Source: Rheum nobile (Eukaryota > Streptophyta > Magnoliopsida > Caryophyllales > Polygonaceae). From it: 64,000 nt of DNA. Location: assembly GCA_027886185.1 (NCBI GenBank), contig WOAB01000619.1, forward strand, positions 7,812,001 to 7,876,000, read 5' to 3'. Made by a program: the position numbers and the translations under genes. Below, one piece after another: positions 1 through 11,352 of the stretch (the first letter of the stretch is position 1; each line of letters opens with the position of its first letter). The notes beneath the pieces were generated by a model, which was not told the DNA's origin, searched no databases, and was given only the letters and a program-made list of their open reading frames with translations.

Positions 1-449
1 ATAGGTTACTCAGACGCTAATTTTGTTGGCCACCTAGTGGATAGGAAAAATAGTTTGGGATGACAAAGTTCATTGGCCCATGTCTTGTGATATGAACCGA
101 CCTAGGATTTTCGTGCAGTACCAAGGAAAGTCGCCACCAAACCACACTTGAGCCAAGCCTGTGACGTCCTACGATCAATCGAACATTTTTTTTAGGATTT
201 TTATGATGAATTTCAAGGGTTGTTATTGGTGGATCTTTGACCCAATTTTGTGATGATATTTTCTAGAAATTGAAAGGGATAAGTGATCACGATCTTCAAG
301 GATATAACACACCTCTTGAATCTTGATCAAGGGATAAGTGAACAAGATGTTTGTGGATATAACACACCACTCCAATCTTGAACAAGATCAAATAAATAGA
401 TATAACACACTAAAGTACAAGACATCAAATACAAGAGATATAACACACT
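1..449. other. LTR-like flank of the inserted Ty3 element
   Basis: No gene seen. Phrases such as 'gatataacacacc' and 'aacaagat' recur several times. They resemble the 'gatatgactcaccactc' phrases in the LTRs at 50290-52606, and the same style resumes at 11353 after the inserted element. I infer that this and 11353-11924 are two halves of one older LTR or similar repeat into which the 455-11347 element inserted. The family is not identified. Confidence 0.4.
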
Positions 450-454
450 AAAGT
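450..454. repeat. Target site duplication aaagt (left)
   Basis: The five bases aaagt directly precede the LTR start (TGTAAC) and are repeated at 11348-11352 directly after the other LTR (ending TATCACA). A 5-bp duplication is the usual length for LTR retrotransposon integrase. Confidence 0.92.
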
Positions 455-2833
455 TGTAACACCCCCAAATCTTAACCCATTTGGAAAGGTATTACCGCTA
501 GTGACCTCGGTTTTCCTCACCGAAGCCACCCAAGGCTTTACCGTTTAAATACAATCCATGAAACACTTATGATACAAAATCATCATAATATTCGATTCAA
601 GCATGAGTCCCGGAATTATATCCCAATTTCGAATAGGACTAAATACAGAGTTAAACAAAATACAGCGGAAGTCTTTCTTAAAATATACAAAAAAGGGGTT
701 GTGATCGCCATGATCACCTGCCCAAGGTTCTCAACCTGATTAAAACATTAAAAACATCCAAAAACCATCGTCGTCTTCACAGTCATTCTAGTCTCCTCAT
801 ATCTGTGCTCTATCTGATGTGCCGAATCGAACAGATGACACCAGCCAACCATGCAGAGAACAATTTTGGTTGGTTAGTCTAATGAAATACCATGCAAGGG
901 CACAAAGCATAAGGTTCGAAGTAGTCGTATTAGGTTAGACTCATCGTCCCTCAAATAACAGTCGAGTGCGATAGTCAACCACCATACTGCTACTGGAATA
1001 CAGCAAAAGGCATGCACGAGAGAAGATTCTGGAAGACCGAGTCTTCCCAGAAATCAACTCGAAAGAAGACTCCAACGAAATGAGTCTTATAGGAAGATAT
1101 GACAAAGTCTGGAACAACACAGAATCACAGAATTACAGTATCGCATTCGAGCGACTAAAAGTTAAGACGAGCTTTCCTAGCTGCACTAGCGCCTAGCTGC
1201 ACTACTCGCCCAAGGTATATTAATTATGTGCGACAACGGCACTTATCTTATGATATTCTCAAACGCACAACACGTTATAAGCTTTTAGATGTATATATCC
1301 CATGGATCCTATACATATAGTATTAGGTGGGGTCTAGCCACCTCTCTACTATTTCAAGATTTGTACCACCAGCTAAGTACACCACCTTTATACTCGTGTA
1401 TCAGAGGTTGGGTCATGACCATCCATGTGGTATTAGGTGGGGTCTAGCCACCTCTCTACCAAATTATAAAGAAACGACTGGATCCCAACGAATCCAACGT
1501 TCCTGACTACTAGTGCTAACTAAACAGTCCAAGCACAACAATAGTCCACAAACATCAACATAACTGCCCTCAAGGCTAACAACATAAATATATATTCATA
1601 ATAGCGTTGTTCTAACAGATATACAACCTATTATAATATCATATTTTAGTTTTCCAAAACAATTAACAAAACTGTTCCCAGACGAACACAATATTCATTC
1701 CAAATTAATTACTCAATTAAACAACTGATAATTAATGGAAACATGGAATGATGAGTAAGAGCAAACCGCCACTTGCCTTAAATCCGCAGAAGCTTAACGA
1801 AGCTAGGTATGACGACAACTGGTTTCCGGGCTCGAAGCAGGGACAGATCTGACAACACAGATTCCTTCGGATCGACCCATAAAGAAACCATAAGTTAGAT
1901 TCGACAACAACGAGTACGAATCTAAAGAATAACGGAAGAAATCGAAAGGAACGAAGCCCGATCGAAAGCCACAGAAGCCAAGGCCGAAACAAGCCAAGAG
2001 CTTCTGGGCGGCGGTCGCCGCCTGCCTTACGGCGGGTGCCGCCTGTTCGTGGCGGTGGTCGCCGTCTGCCTTACGGCGGGCGCCGCTATGAACACCGGGA
2101 AAATTACGAGAGGCACAAAACTCACCGAGGATGATCATTTTGCCTCTCCTTTGCCTTGCTTTGGATTCTAAGCTTTCAAGGGCCTCCAAAGCTTCACTTT
2201 GCAACTGGAATAACACCAAATGGAGCTTTGGCGATTGATTGTGAATTATCCGACGAAAACTTGAATTTCCGGCGAGTGATTTATGGGGAGATTGAGCTTC
2301 GGATTTGTGCTCAATTCAGCTCCCAAATCCTCCTTTAAATAGCCAAAACTCCAGGGGACAACCAAGGGCACGTGGAGGGCTAAGATCGGAGGTCACCCGA
2401 TTCTCCGACCATCATGGAGTCAAGCCGGCGAGGCAGGGCTAGGCCTGCATCTAGGCGGCGGTCGCTGCCCATTTTGGCCTGCGGCGGTCGCTGCTTTTTG
2501 GCCGGCGGCGGTCGCTGCTTTTTGGCGCCACTTGCCAACTTGCCGGGAAGAGGATGACGATGTCAGAGCCTGTTAGGTGGCGGTCGCCACCAAGCCCATT
2601 TTTCGTCCGTTTAAGCTTGGAACAACAAGGTCTTAATCCGAGATAAATAATAATCGTACACGAATGAGTATTAAGTCCCAAAATACATCGACTGTATATT
2701 ATTTCACTTAGAAAAATATTACAGAGATTAAGAACATTACAAAATGTCTTTCTGTCTCCGAAATTAAATCGACGTACACAACAGACATTCAGATAATTTC
2801 CAAAATACCCTTACAGAAATACGGGGTATCACA
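455..2833 (-). repeat. 3' LTR of the Ty3 element
   Basis: This 2379-bp repeat begins TGTAAC and ends TATCACA, and matches 8991-11347 almost base for base. It is slightly longer because the GC-rich block at 2005-2095 holds extra repeat units missing from the partner. ORFs at 1803-2219 and 1732-1992 lie in the LTR and have shifted counterparts in the other LTR, so they are not treated as genes. Confidence 0.95.
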
Positions 2834-2846
2834 TCACCTCCCCCTT
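2834..2846 (-). other. Polypurine tract of the Ty3 element
   Basis: Read on the minus strand the bases directly before the 3' LTR are AAGGGGGAGGTGA, a purine-rich run where plus-strand DNA synthesis would be primed. It lies just after the integrase stop codon at 2872-2870. Confidence 0.88.
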
Positions 2847-2869
2847 AAAATAAGTTTCGACCCCGAAAC

Positions 2870-4343
2870 TTAGGTCGCAAATAACTCGGGAAAACGTCTG
2901 AGCATATCTGCTTCAGTTTCCCATGTTTCCCAAGTAACTTCTTCAGTCCCTGACTTGGACCATAGAATTCATACCAACGGTACGATCTTGTTGCGCAATT
3001 GCTTCTTACGACGCTCGAGAATGCGCACATGCATCTCTTCGTAGGTACCATTTGCCTGAATCTCGATGTCCTCATAGCTCAGCACATGAGACTCATCTGG
3101 TACGTATTTCCTTAGCAAGGATACGTGGAACACATTATGCACTGGGTGTGCCGATGGCGGCAATGCCAAGCGGTACGCTAGAGATCCCACTCTATCAAGA
3201 ATCTCAAATGGTCCCACGTAGCGAGGGTTAAGCTTCCCACGCTTACCAAATCTGAACACACCCTTGGATGGGGATACTTTGACAAATACTTTGTCACCAA
3301 CCTCGAACTCGACAGTCCTACGCTTCTGATCCGTGTAAGACTTCTGTCGACTTTGGGCGGTCAACATTCTTTGTCTAATCAAAACAATGTCCGAAGTTGT
3401 TCTCTCGACCAACTCTGGTCCGAGCAGAATCTTGTCGGCATTCTCATCCCAACAAATCAGAGATCTGCATCTGCGACCATACAAAGATTTGAACAGAGCC
3501 ATCTTGATAGTAGCATGCCATCTATTATTGTATGTGAACTCAATCAGACTCAGGCTGTCTTCCCAGCTAGTCGGACGATCGAGTACACATGCTCTTAGTA
3601 TATCCTCCAAGGTTTGGATGGTCCTTTCAGACTGTCCATCCGTCTGAGGATGAAACGCTGTACTGAATCTCAATTCAGTTCCCATGGCCTTGTGAAGTTC
3701 TTGCCAAAATCTTGACATGAATCGGCCATCTCGATCCGATATAATGGTCTTGGGGATACCATGTAAACGGATAATATCCTTGTGGTAAACTTCTGCTAAC
3801 TTCTGGGTTTCCCATGTGGTCTTGATGGCTATGAAATGAGCACTCTTCGTAAGCCGGTCCACAATTACCCATATAGCATCTTTCTGACTTCGAGTCTTTG
3901 GTAGCCCAGTGATGAAGTCCATAGCGATGTCCTCCCATTTCCATTCTGGCACGGGGAGAGGTAGCAACTCACCACCTGGTCTGCGGTGTTCGATCTTGAC
4001 CTTCTGGCAAGTTAAGCATTTTTCCACGAAGTCTGCTACATCCCACTTCATGTTCGGCCACCAAAACTTCTTCCGAAGATCCTTGTACATCTTGCTAGAG
4101 CCAGGATGTACAGAATAAGCTGAAGAATGAGCTTCTCTTATTACTAACTGGCGAAGACCTTTTGTGTCAGGCACACAGATCCGGTCTTGAAACGAGAGTG
4201 ATCCATCATCTTGAATCACAAAACTGGGAGCCTTCCCGTCCATTACTTCACTGCTTAGCTTCACCAAGATTATGTCATCGACTTGCCTTTCTTTGATTTG
4301 ATCTAGTAGCGTAGCCTGAATTTCCAGCATAGTCAGGTACCCT
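2870..4343 (-). pseudogene. Integrase with chromodomain-like tail (pol 3' part), broken
   Basis: Open from the frameshift near 4345 to an in-frame TGA at 2971-2969, then continuing in the same frame to TAA at 2872-2870. The N-terminal zinc-binding HHCC set is visible (REAH, VHPG, then CLTC). The catalytic core has the first Asp in AMDFITGLP, the second in ISDRDGRF and the Glu in DGQSERTIQ. A GPFEIL/VFHVSLLRKY block follows. After the TGA the frame still encodes a TEEVTWETWE-like stretch, typical of a Tekay-type chromodomain that targets insertion to heterochromatin. The enzyme would insert the cDNA into the genome. The reading frame is shifted by one base relative to the reverse transcriptase frame. 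Confidence 0.92.
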
Positions 4344-5912
4344 CTACGTTGAAGCTTCGCATGACATTTGATTTAGTTTAGCCTGAGCAGTAAGTAGAGC
4401 AACTACTGTCTCGTGCGTTGTCTTCCGGCTTAGTGCATCGGCTACCACGTTAACCTTGCCCGGATGATACAACAACTCGATGTCGTAGTCCTTAAGCAAC
4501 TCTAGCCAGCGGCGTTGTCTCATATTCAACTCCTTCTGAGTAAATATATATTTGAGACTCTTGTGATCCGTGAAGACTTGGCATTTCACCCCATAGAGAT
4601 AATGCCTCCAAATCTTCAGTGCAAAAACTACCGCTGCTAACTCAAGATCGTGTGTCGGATAGTTTTCTTCATAAGTCTTGAGTTGTCTGGATGCGTAAGC
4701 AATCACCTTGCCTCTTTGCATCAATACACAACCCAAACCACATTTTGAAGCATCACTATAGACCACATAATCGTCGTTCCCTTCTGGAAGTGCTAACACT
4801 GGTGCCGAGGTCAGACGTTGTTTCAATTCCTGAAAACTGGCCTCGCACTTGTCATTCCAGACAAATTTCTTGTGGACTTTGCGGAGCAGACCAGTCATAG
4901 GTAGAGCGATCTTCGAAAATCCCTCTATGAATCGTCTATAATATCCGGCAAGTCCAAGAAAACTGCGCACCTCCTTCACGTTCTGAGGCTGCTTCCAATT
5001 AGCCACAACTTCAATTTTCTGGGGATCAACCATAACCCCATTTTCATTGATCACATGGCCTAGGAAAGCCACTTCTCTCATCCAGAAGTCACACTTAGAC
5101 AATTTAGCGTACAACTCATTTTGTCTAAGGACTGGTAAGGCAATCCGCAGATGTTCCTCGTGAACCTCTTCATTCGGAGAATAGATCAGAATGTCGTCGA
5201 TGAAGACCACCACGAACTTATCCAAGTACTGGTGAAAACATCGATTCATCAGATCCATGAAGACTGCTGGAGCATTCGTAAGTCCAAAGGGCATTACTAT
5301 GAACTCGTAGTGACCATATCTGGTCCGGAACGTAGTTCTAGGAATGTCTTCCTTACGAATTCTCAGCTGATGATAACCCGATCTCAGGTCGATCTTGGAG
5401 AAAACTTTTGCTCCTTGTAATTGATCCAATAGATCATCAATCCTTGGAAAAGGATATTTATTCTTGATCGTGACTTTATTCAACTCGCGATAGTCGATAC
5501 AAAGTCGAAACGATCCATCTTTCTTCTTGACAAATAAACCCGAAGCACCCCAAGGCGATGCGCTCAGCCTTACATAACCCTTGTCGAGAAGATCCTCGAG
5601 TTGCTTCTTCAACTCTTTCATCTCTGCAGGAGCCATCCGATACGGTGATTTAGAAATCGGCGCCGTACCAGGCTCAAGATCAATAGAAAATTCCACACCA
5701 TGATTTGGGGGTAATCCAGGAATTTCTTCCAGAAAGACATCCGAAAAATCCCTAACCACAGGAATATCAAGAACTGAAGGTTCATCTTTCGCGGGCGGAT
5801 CCAGGTAGCAAAGGTACCCGACACAACCTTGTCGTAGTAGCTTAAACACAACCATCACATTGATAAGCCTGCCATTATCAGCGTCATTCCGACCCTTAAA
5901 TTTGCACACGAA
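4344..5912 (-). pseudogene. Reverse transcriptase and RNase H (pol middle part)
   Basis: A 521-residue open stretch between an in-frame TAG at 5915-5913 and a TAG at 4346-4344. Reverse transcriptase blocks are clear: LCIDYRELNKVT, IDLRSGYHQLRI, MPFGLTNAP, and the catalytic FIDD in VVFIDDILIYS, a normal Ty3 form of YxDD. RNase H follows with VVYSDASKCGLG, the Glu in THDLELAAV and the Asp in VFTDHKSLKY. All catalytic acids are present, so the domain looks functional in itself. The frame is in phase with the upstream protease ORF but has no own start; it would have been part of a polyprotein. Confidence 0.95.
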
Positions 5913-6404
5913 CTAGCCCCTAGATGACACCGTCACCGTCCTTGAACTAAAGTTGATCACCGCCCCATGACGCATCAGCCAATCCATACCGAGAATAATG
6001 TCGTATGGAGCCATGGCTATACAAATCAAATCTGCCTCGAATTTCTTACCCTGAATGGTAATCGGAAATTCAGACAACCGCTTCGTCCTAACCAGACGAT
6101 CACCATTAGGAAGACTTACAACGAAAGACTCACAAGCTTCGTCGCACACTAATCCTAACTTACTAACACAACTATCCAAAATAAAGGAATGGGTAGCACC
6201 TGAATCAAACAGAATGCATACTGAAGTAGAATAAAGGTATAAAGTACCTTGTGCAATTGGAGCATTAGGTCCATCCGCCTCACGCATCTCGTACATGCGT
6301 TGACCGTGACCTCCAGAAGCAGCTGGGGCTTTCCCCTTATTCTGAGCAGTTGTTTGCATTGACGGACTAGGAGTCTCAGTTGGCTTGAACCTGGGCCGGT
6401 TATT
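5913..6404 (-). pseudogene. Aspartic protease (pol 5' part)
   Basis: This stretch lies in the same frame as gag, after a TAG at 6407-6405. The active-site motif is CILFDSGATHSFI, the usual retroviral-type DSG, and the flap/C-terminal block is YDIILGMDWLMRHGA. The protease would cut the Gag-Pol polyprotein inside the particle. It ends at an in-frame TAG (5915-5913) after FSSRTVTV, and the reverse transcriptase continues in the same frame. Confidence 0.92.
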
Positions 6405-7565
6405 CTAATTAACTGACCCATATTGTGACTCCATTCCCCTCTGCTTTCCCTGCTGACAGAATTTCTGCATATGGCCTCTATGACCACATTCAAAGCATAA
6501 CTTCTTCTCCTTTGGGCACACAATGCTCTTGTGCCCCGCAACACCACAATTATAGCACTGGACTGGATTCTTGCTCTGGCCCGTCTGCTGCATTGACCCT
6601 CCTTGAGTCGTGTCCGTCTTTGCTCGACCAGACTTAGCAAAGTTAGACGGTGGCGCAGGTCGCTTGAATCCACTCCCTTGATTCTGCATCGATCTTTGCC
6701 GATTGCATCTTTTGGCTGACTCCTCCAGAGTCACCTCCAATTTGTAGGCTGCATTCACATACTGCTCCAGAGTAAAGCATGTGTGGTGCACCATCATTGA
6801 CTTGATATCTGGGCTCATCCACTCGTGAAAATACCAGATTTTCTGTGCCTCGCTGGATATCTCAGGTCCAGCGTACTGTAACAGGTGATTGAACTTGGTC
6901 GCAAGCTCGGTTACCTTCAATCCATCTATTTTAGGGTACAGAAACTCCTTGTGTTTCTCTTCCCTCATAGCACGAGAGAAGAAACGGTCTGTCATCTTTG
7001 TCTTGAACATCTCCCAGTTCAAAACAGGACTTTCAGCTAAGCCGATACTCTCCCACCACTTGCTAGCCTCTTCCTTCAACTGAAGAGAAGCTATATGTAC
7101 TTTCTCAGCTTCAGTACAATCCACATTGCGGAACAACCGCTCCATGTGGGAAAACCAATGGGTCACCCTGACCGGTTCTCCTTTTCCGTTGTAGTTGTCA
7201 GGCCTCATGGAATTAATGGTCTTCAGCGCACGACCATAATTGTCCCGAGTCCTGACTGCATTCTCTTGGAATACACGGTTCACTGGTTCCTCAAATCTGG
7301 GAACCGATGGAGGTATTGGCACACCTTGTGCCTGCGGCACACCTGGTCGCAGTATATCAGTTACTGCCTACATAATCATTCCTCGAAATGCTTCCATTGC
7401 ACCAGCATCTAATACTATTGGAGCATTGGTCTGACCTTGACCATTGCCCCCAGGATGATTGTTGGAACCTGACTCCTGCTCGTCTTGTCCAATATTTCCT
7501 ACAGTTGGTCTAGGGTCATTGCTTGTCCCAGCACCAGCTCGAATTGTGTTCCTCGTGTTCACCAT
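6405..7565 (-). pseudogene. Gag with two zinc knuckles, interrupted by a stop
   Basis: It starts with MVNTRNTIRAGAG at 7565 and runs 65 codons to an in-frame TAG at 7370-7368. It then continues open in the same frame to TAG at 6407-6405. The retrotransposon gag domain is recognisable around SHMERLFRNVDCTEAEKV and LNWEMFKTKMTDRFF. Two CX2CX4HX4C zinc knuckles follow near the C-terminus (CYNCGVAGHKSIVC and CFECGHRGHMQKFC), which bind the RNA genome. Total length is about 386 codons if the stop is ignored, normal for the family. Protease follows in the same frame. Confidence 0.92.
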
Positions 7566-7841
7566 CTATTTACCGATCCAGTTCCAAGTATTTTATACAT
7601 TAATATTATTCAATATACTTAATGTAGCAAAATCACTCAGAGTAGATCAACTTGGTATTTTTATAGATGAACTTGAACTATTTTACAACTGCACATTAGC
7701 CGATCTCCCGAGCGTCAGGTCAAAATTGCTCGGAGATAGTATTATTTCACAAAGTACATGCCGCAATACTAGAATATTTACACGGTACATGCTGAAATAC
7801 TAAGAAAAGGAAACTACTGCTACAGGCAACGTCGGTCCTTA
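7566..7841 (-). other. Spacer between the extra ORF and gag
   Basis: About 276 bases between the stop of the upstream ORF and the gag start. A short phrase, acatgc(t)gaaata / tacatgccgcaatac, is repeated near 7757-7800. I see no coding potential on the element strand. Confidence 0.5.
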
Positions 7842-8768
7842 TCACGGTGCTCCAAAACATTTCCTATACGGTAGACTTCCCATGCAAGGCTTCTTCGGAC
7901 GGGGTTCTCCATCGGATTCTAACGATGGACTATGCACCCTGCTTGGCCCTGGAACACATGATTCTGGTGTCCCTGGCCTTATCTCAGTCATGGTGAAGTA
8001 TGGATCATCCACGTTTGGCTCTCCTAGCCCAGCCCTTCTCTGAGCATTGGCGATCATTTTATCCATCTGGTATTGCTGTTCAGAAGAGATCATCTCGCTT
8101 TGGCGAAGGATCTCTCGTAGTTCAAATTCCGTCCTCCTTCTCCTTTGAGTAGGGATAGTCTGAGATTCTCTGCCACTTCTTCCAATACCGTACTCGGTAT
8201 AAAGTATTTCCCATTCAGCATCAGACATGAGTGCGTACTCTAGCACTGGTGGCAACTCTTGCACATGTGGTAACTCTGAACTAGGGTGAATAAATTGCAT
8301 CCCCGGTTCCTGACTATCCACCAGCAAGTGCCTCAAGTCATCGGATTCCTGGTTCTGCCCGTTGAGGTCCATCTCGGTATCCTCCTCGGGATCATCCTCG
8401 ATGGGGTCCTCTTCCTCGTCGGGGTCTTTCTCTATGGGGTCCTCTTCTTCATCTTCCTCCTCGCTCCCTTCAGGAATCATTTCTATCTGGTAATCGTCAT
8501 TGTAGTACCCTCTCGCGTACTTAGACGATTCATCTTCTTGCATTGCTTCCTCCCTTGGTGGCTCAACTGGTGCTGCCACAGGAACTACCACATTCCTTGA
8601 CACCAGGACTACCGACTCAGGAAGCACATGCTTGATCTCCTCAGGTGGGCTGCTTGGTTCTCCAACCTCGAAGCACCCCTGGGGTATTGGGAAATCGAGC
8701 CTTCCTGGAGATGGTGAATCCATCTCGGCATCTACCGAGTCCCTCTTATGAGAAAGACACGCACCCAT
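7842..8768 (-). CDS. Extra ORF upstream of gag in the Ty3 element
   Basis: An intact 308-codon ORF between the primer site and gag, in the same direction. I do not recognise a catalytic domain. It starts MGACLSHKRDS, fitting the N-myristoylation pattern (Gly2, Ser6) with a nearby Cys that could be palmitoylated. The middle is very acidic with a repeated DPIE/DPDEEE unit, followed by a basic stretch around TQRRRRTEFELREILRQSE that may be helical, and a Pro/Ser-rich tail. It is the only long ORF of the element without a stop, which could mean selection, recent capture or chance. Extra ORFs between the LTR and gag are known in a few plant Ty3 groups, but I cannot match this one. Confidence 0.7.
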   Translation of the reverse strand: MGACLSHKRDSVDAEMDSPSPGRLDFPIPQGCFEVGEPSSPPEEIKHVLPESVVLVSRNVVVPVAAPVEPPREEAMQEDESSKYARGYYNDDYQIEMIPEGSEEEDEEEDPIEKDPDEEEDPIEDDPEEDTEMDLNGQNQESDDLRHLLVDSQEPGMQFIHPSSELPHVQELPPVLEYALMSDAEWEILYTEYGIGRSGRESQTIPTQRRRRTEFELREILRQSEMISSEQQYQMDKMIANAQRRAGLGEPNVDDPYFTMTEIRPGTPESCVPGPSRVHSPSLESDGEPRPKKPCMGSLPYRKCFGAP

Positions 8769-8974
8769 ATCCTATAGGATAACGAGGAAGGAATTAGTCT
8801 TTCTAGACATAGAAACAAGCTTACTACATCAGACTATAGATAGAAGACATGACTATGAACGGTGTTTTATTTTCAAATTCTTTTCATTTTGAAAATTCAG
8901 AGCCCTTTTGAAAATACTTTTCAATTGAAAACGAGTAATTGGTTTTCAAATACCCAACCCGTTCTAAAACTTAG
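8769..8974 (-). other. Untranslated leader of the Ty3 element
   Basis: AT-rich stretch between the primer site and the extra ORF, with a small inverted and direct repeat of 'tttcaaattcttttcattttgaaaa' type near 8868-8945. It probably holds packaging signals, but none can be identified from sequence alone. Confidence 0.5.
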
Positions 8975-8986
8975 GCTCTGATACCA
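8975..8986 (-). other. Primer binding site for initiator Met-tRNA
   Basis: On the minus strand these bases read TGGTATCAGAGC, the standard plant retrotransposon site complementary to the 3' end of initiator Met-tRNA. It lies four bases inside the 5' LTR end at 8991. Confidence 0.93.
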
Positions 8987-8990
8987 CAAC

Positions 8991-11347
8991 TGTAACACCC
9001 CTAAATCTTAACCCATTTGGAAAGGTATTACCGCCAGTGACCTCGGTTTTCCTCACCGAAGCCACCCAAGGCTTTACCGTTTAAATACAATCCATGAAAC
9101 ACTTATGATACAAAATCATCATAATATTCGATTAAAGCATGAGTTCCGGAATTACATCCCAATTCCGAATAGGACTAAATACAGAGTTAAACAAAATACA
9201 GCGGAAGTCTTTCTTAAAATATACAAAAAAGGGGTTGTGATCGCCATGATCTCCTGCCCAAGGTTCTCAACCTGATTAAAACATTAAAAACATCCAAAAA
9301 CCACCGTCGTCTTTATAGTCATTCTAGTCTCCTCATATTTGCACTCTATCTGATGTGCCGAATCGAACGGATGACACCAGCCAACCATGCAGAGAACAAT
9401 TTTGGTTGGTTAGTCTAATGAAAGACCATGCAAGGGCACAAAGCAGAAGGTTCGAAGTAGTCGTATTAGGTTAGACTCATCGTCCCTCGAATAACAGTCG
9501 AGTGCGATAGTCAACCACCATACTGCTATTGGAATACAGCAAAAGGCATGCACGAGAGAAGATTCTGGAAGACCGAGTCTTCCCATAAATCAACTCGAAA
9601 GAAGACTCCAACGAAATGAGTCTTATAGGAAGATATGACAACGTCTAGAACAACACAGAATCACAGAATTACAGTATCGCATTCGAGCGACTAAAAGTTA
9701 AGACGAGCTTTCCTAGCGCACTAGCGCCTAGCTGCACTACTCGCCCAAGGTATATTAATTATGTGCGACAACGGCACTTATCTTATGATATTCTCAAACG
9801 CACAACACGTTATAAGCTCTTAGATGTATATATCCCATGGATCCTATACATATAGAATTAGGTGGGGTCTAGCCACCTCTCTAATATTTCAAGATTTGTG
9901 CCACCAACTAAGTGCACCACCTCTATACTCGTGTATTAGAGGTTGGGTCATGACCATCCATGTGGTATTAGGTGGGGTCTAGCCACCTCTCTACCAAATT
10001 ATAAAGAAACGACTGGATCCCAACGAATCCAACGTTCCTGACTACTAGTGCTAACTAAATAGTCCAAGCACAACAATAGTCCACAAACATCAACATAACT
10101 GCCCTCAAGGCTAACAACATAAATATATATTCATAATAGCGTTGTTCTAACAGATATACAACCTATTATAATATCATATTTTAGTTTTCCAAAACAATTA
10201 ACAAAACTGTTCCCAGACGAATACAATATTCATTCCAAATTAATTACTCAATTAAACAACTGATAATTAATGGAAACATGGAATGATGAGCAAGAGCGAA
10301 CCGCCACTTGCCTTAAATCCGCAGAAGATTAACGAAGCTAGGTACGACGACAACTGGTTTCCGGGCTCAAAGCAGGGACAGATCTGACAATACAGATTCC
10401 TTCGGATCGACCCATAAAGAAACCCTAAGTTAGATTCGACAACAACGAGTACGAATCTAAAGAATAACGGAAGAAATCGAAAGGAACGAAGCCCGATTGA
10501 AAGCCACAGAAGCCAAGGCCGAAACAAGCCAAGAGCTTCTGGGCGGCGGTCGCCACCTGTTCGTGGCGGCGGTCGCCGCCTGCCTTACGACGGGCACCGC
10601 TACGAACACCGGGAAAATTACGAGAGGCACAAAACTCACCGAGGACGATCGTTTTGCCTCTCCTTTGCCTTGCTTTGGATTCTAAGCTTTCAAGGGCCTC
10701 CAAAGCTTCACTTTGCAACTGGAATAATACCAAATGGAGCTCCGGCAATTGATTGTGAATTATTCGGCGAAAACTTGAATTTCCGGCGAGTGATTTATGG
10801 GGAGATTGAGCTTCGGATTTGTGCTCAATTCAGCTCCCAAATCCTCCTTTAAATAGCCAAAACTCCAGGGGACAACCAAGGGCACGTGGAGGGCTAAGAT
10901 CGAAGGTCACCCGATTCGCCGACCATCACAGAGTCAAGCCGGCGAGGCAGGGCTAGGCCTGCATCTAGGCGACGGTCGCTGCCCATTTTGGCCTGCGGCG
11001 GTCGCTGCTTTTTGGCCGGCGGCGGTCGTTGCTTTTTGGCGCCACTTGCCAACTTGTCGGGAAGAGGATGATGATGTCGGAGCCTGTCAGGCGGCGGTCG
11101 CCGCCAAGCCCATTTTTCATCCGTTTAAGCTTGGAACAACAAGGTCTTAATCCGGGATAAATAATAATCGTACACGAACGAGTATTAAGTCCCAAAATAC
11201 GTCGACTGTATATTATTTCACTTAGAAAAATATTACAGAGATTAAGAACATTACATAATCTCTTTCTGTCTCCAAAATTAAATCGACGTACACAACAGAA
11301 GTTCAGGTAATTTCCAAAATACCCTTACATAAATACGGGGTATCACA
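8991..11347 (-). repeat. 5' LTR of the Ty3 element
   Basis: This 2357-bp repeat with TGTAAC and TATCACA ends is the partner of 455-2833. In the element's direction it comes first and would carry the promoter. It has a shorter GC-rich repeat block (about 10538-10610) than the other LTR, and a few scattered substitutions. Confidence 0.95.
10847..10856 (-). promoter_or_regulatory. Candidate TATA box in the 5' LTR
   Basis: On the minus strand the sequence is CTATTTAAAG. The matching place in the related LTR at 48588-48595 reads TATAAAAGG, a better TATA box in the same orientation. The conserved position supports a promoter role; the transcription start is not visible. Confidence 0.5.
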
Positions 11348-11352
11348 AAAGT
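11348..11352. repeat. Target site duplication aaagt (right)
   Basis: Partner of the aaagt at 450-454, immediately outside the 5' LTR. Confidence 0.92.

Larger units (their letters stand above)
455..11347 (-). mobile_element. Ty3/gypsy LTR retrotransposon, Tekay-like, complete but defective
   Basis: A 10.9 kb element on the minus strand. Order in its own direction: 5' LTR (8991-11347), Met-tRNA primer site, an extra ORF, gag, protease, reverse transcriptase/RNase H, integrase with a chromodomain-like tail, polypurine tract, 3' LTR (455-2833). Reverse transcriptase before integrase defines Ty3/gypsy. The integrase C-terminus resembles the chromodomain tail of the Tekay/Del lineage; the lineage is my inference. 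The coding region has in-frame stops at 7370-7368, 6407-6405, 5915-5913 and 2971-2969 and a frameshift near 4345, so this copy cannot make a full polyprotein. The near-identical LTRs suggest a fairly recent insertion. Confidence 0.95.

Noticed and set aside
1803..2219. ORF of 138 codons in the Ty3 LTR, minus strand
   Set aside because: It lies across the GC-rich LTR block, differs in the other LTR (10425-10748) by length and frame, and has no recognisable domain.
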